Assembly (NCBI GenBank): GCA_001940995.1
Contig: MSHC01000020.1
Span: forward strand, 5,573-69,572
Length of the DNA: 64,000 nt
Reading direction: 5' to 3'
From: Ruminococcus sp. Phil15
Lineage (GTDB): Bacteria; Bacillota; Clostridia; Oscillospirales; Ruminococcaceae
The position numbers and the translations under genes are program-made. The notes under the pieces are model-generated. The model saw only the letters and a program-made list of their open reading frames with translations. It searched no databases and was not told the DNA's origin. The number at the start of each line of letters is the position of its first letter. Within the stretch, counting starts at the first letter, position 1. Positions 62,937-64,000 of this stretch are shown piece by piece.

Positions 62937-64000
62937 ATGCTAAAGACTCTTCGTAATGCATGGAGTATTCCGGATTTAAGAAGAAAAATTCTTTACACAT
63001 TGCTCATCATCATCGTCTACCGTATAGGAGGAGCAATAGCTGTTCCTTACATCGACAGAGTCGCACTTCAGGCTTGGGCTGATTCGGCTACCTCATCGGG
63101 TAACATCTTCAGCTACCTGAACGTCCTCTCGGGCGGTACTTTCTCTAAGGCTACTATTCTCGCTCTTTCAGTTGGTCCGTATATCAACGCTCAGATTATT
63201 CTTCAGCTGCTTACCTACGCAATTCCTCCTCTTGAGAGACTTGCTAAGGAAGGCATGGAAGGCAGAAAGAAGCTTAACAAAATCAACAGATACGTCGCAC
63301 TCGGAATTTCTCTGTTCCAGGCTTGGGCTTACTATCTCACTCTCAAGAAGGCAGGAGCTCTCATATACTGCGCACAGACAGGCTACGAAACATTCAGCAA
63401 ATCAAAGATGTTCTCTGAGCTTGTTATTATCGCTTGCTTTACCGCAGGTGCTTCGCTGATTATTTGGCTTGGCGACAAGATCACCGAAAAGGGACTCGGA
63501 AACGGTATGTCAATGCTCATTTTTGCAGGTATCGTTGCAAGAGGTCCTCAGGCAGTCCTCTCCCTCATCGCTATGATGGGTACGGGCGAGGTTAGGTATA
63601 TGATATTAGTTCCTATCATTATCCTTTTCTTTATCGCTATGATTGCTTTCGTTGTATTTATGAACAACGCAGAAAGACGTATCCATATCCAGTATTCAAA
63701 GCGTGTTGTAGGAAACAAGATCTACGGCGGACAAAGCTCGTACATTCCTATAAAGATCTGTATGTCAGGCGTTTTGCCTATCATCTTTGCAATGTCGTTT
63801 ATGTCGCTGCCTGCAACATTAGAGATGTTCATCGCTGACCCGGGCCGTGGACAGTCGGGTATCAAGTGGTTCTACCACGGACTTCTCCACGTATTCAGCA
63901 CAGATCACCCGGTGTATGCGGTTCTCTACTTCCTGCTCATCATAGGATTTAACTACTTCTATGTTTCGATGCAGTACAACCCTGTCGAGATCGCTAACAA
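62937..64000 (+). CDS. secY: Protein translocase subunit SecY (partial)
   Basis: SecY forms the channel of the Sec protein export machinery. The visible 354 residues begin MLKTLRNAWSIPDLRRKIL and show SVGPYINAQIILQLL, GLGNGMSMLIFAGIVA, and MNNAERRIHIQYSKRVVG followed by SSYIPIKICMSGVLPIIFA, covering roughly the first eight membrane helices. The gene runs off the right edge of the window. It follows rplO by one base. Confidence 0.98.
   Translation, partial: MLKTLRNAWSIPDLRRKILYTLLIIIVYRIGGAIAVPYIDRVALQAWADSATSSGNIFSYLNVLSGGTFSKATILALSVGPYINAQIILQLLTYAIPPLERLAKEGMEGRKKLNKINRYVALGISLFQAWAYYLTLKKAGALIYCAQTGYETFSKSKMFSELVIIACFTAGASLIIWLGDKITEKGLGNGMSMLIFAGIVARGPQAVLSLIAMMGTGEVRYMILVPIIILFFIAMIAFVVFMNNAERRIHIQYSKRVVGNKIYGGQSSYIPIKICMSGVLPIIFAMSFMSLPATLEMFIADPGRGQSGIKWFYHGLLHVFSTDHPVYAVLYFLLIIGFNYFYVSMQYNPVEIAN

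Overview
The window is a bacterial chromosomal segment around the replication origin of a Clostridia-type Firmicute, most likely a Ruminococcus-like member of the Ruminococcaceae/Oscillospiraceae. Supporting signs are the low-GC Firmicute gene order rpmH-rnpA-yidD-yidC-jag diverging from dnaA-dnaN-S4-recF-remB-gyrB-gyrA, the spoVG, ricT, darA and gpr genes, strong Shine-Dalgarno sites, SigA-type promoters, and secreted enzymes with long poly-threonine linkers next to GH5 and GH43 polysaccharide-degrading enzymes, as in fibre-degrading ruminococci. The species is inferred from these features; no database was searched.

Region by region: (1) 1-3320, minus strand: the rpmH, rnpA, yidD, yidC, khpB/jag block (tRNA processing and membrane protein insertion). 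(2) 3320-13860, plus strand: dnaA, an AT-rich origin region carrying repeated TTTTCAACA boxes, dnaN, an S4 protein, recF, remB, gyrB, a YcxB-like membrane protein and gyrA, closed by a strong terminator. (3) 13900-22350: an Imm22-like gene, tRNA-Pro(GGG), then yfhO-like, nudF-like NUDIX, pth and mfd. (4) 22350-39600: an accessory stretch with a GNAT enzyme, a lipoprotein, a GH43 glycosidase with a DUF4867 gene, a 1616-residue PAS/GGDEF/EAL/GAF protein, a divergent AraC/MFS pair, a run of RNA-like stem-loops abutting a beheaded SIR2-family gene, a transglutaminase-like lipoprotein, a VanY-type carboxypeptidase, an Ap4A-hydrolase-like NUDIX protein and a GH5 endoglucanase. (5) 39600-41550: a PiT phosphate transporter with its DUF47 partner behind a PhoP-box-like repeat. 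(6) 41700-47660: spoVG facing away from murC-lexA-darA-holB-ricT and two small metabolic genes. (7) 47660-51620: a scarred region with a 907-residue TPR/DUF4261 protein and the 3' remnant of a superfamily 1 helicase. (8) 51630-64000: gpr, divergent rpsT, and the S10-spc ribosomal protein operon from rpsJ into secY, which runs off the window.

The core blocks supply replication initiation, the sliding clamp, topoisomerase, repair coupling and translation. The accessory genes point to a cell that degrades plant polysaccharide, remodels peptidoglycan, and senses signals through cyclic di-GMP (EAL protein) and cyclic di-AMP (DarA). Many genes are preceded by a SigA promoter with a 17-bp spacer and an extended -10 (TGn), which helped place transcription starts.

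The observations most worth following are the five-hairpin array beside the SIR2 remnant (34339-34524), the non-canonical DnaA-box array (5081-5396), the hairpin between the Shine-Dalgarno site and the start codon of gyrA, and structured leaders within the S10 operon. None is proved by sequence alone. No CRISPR array, complete insertion sequence or prophage was seen.
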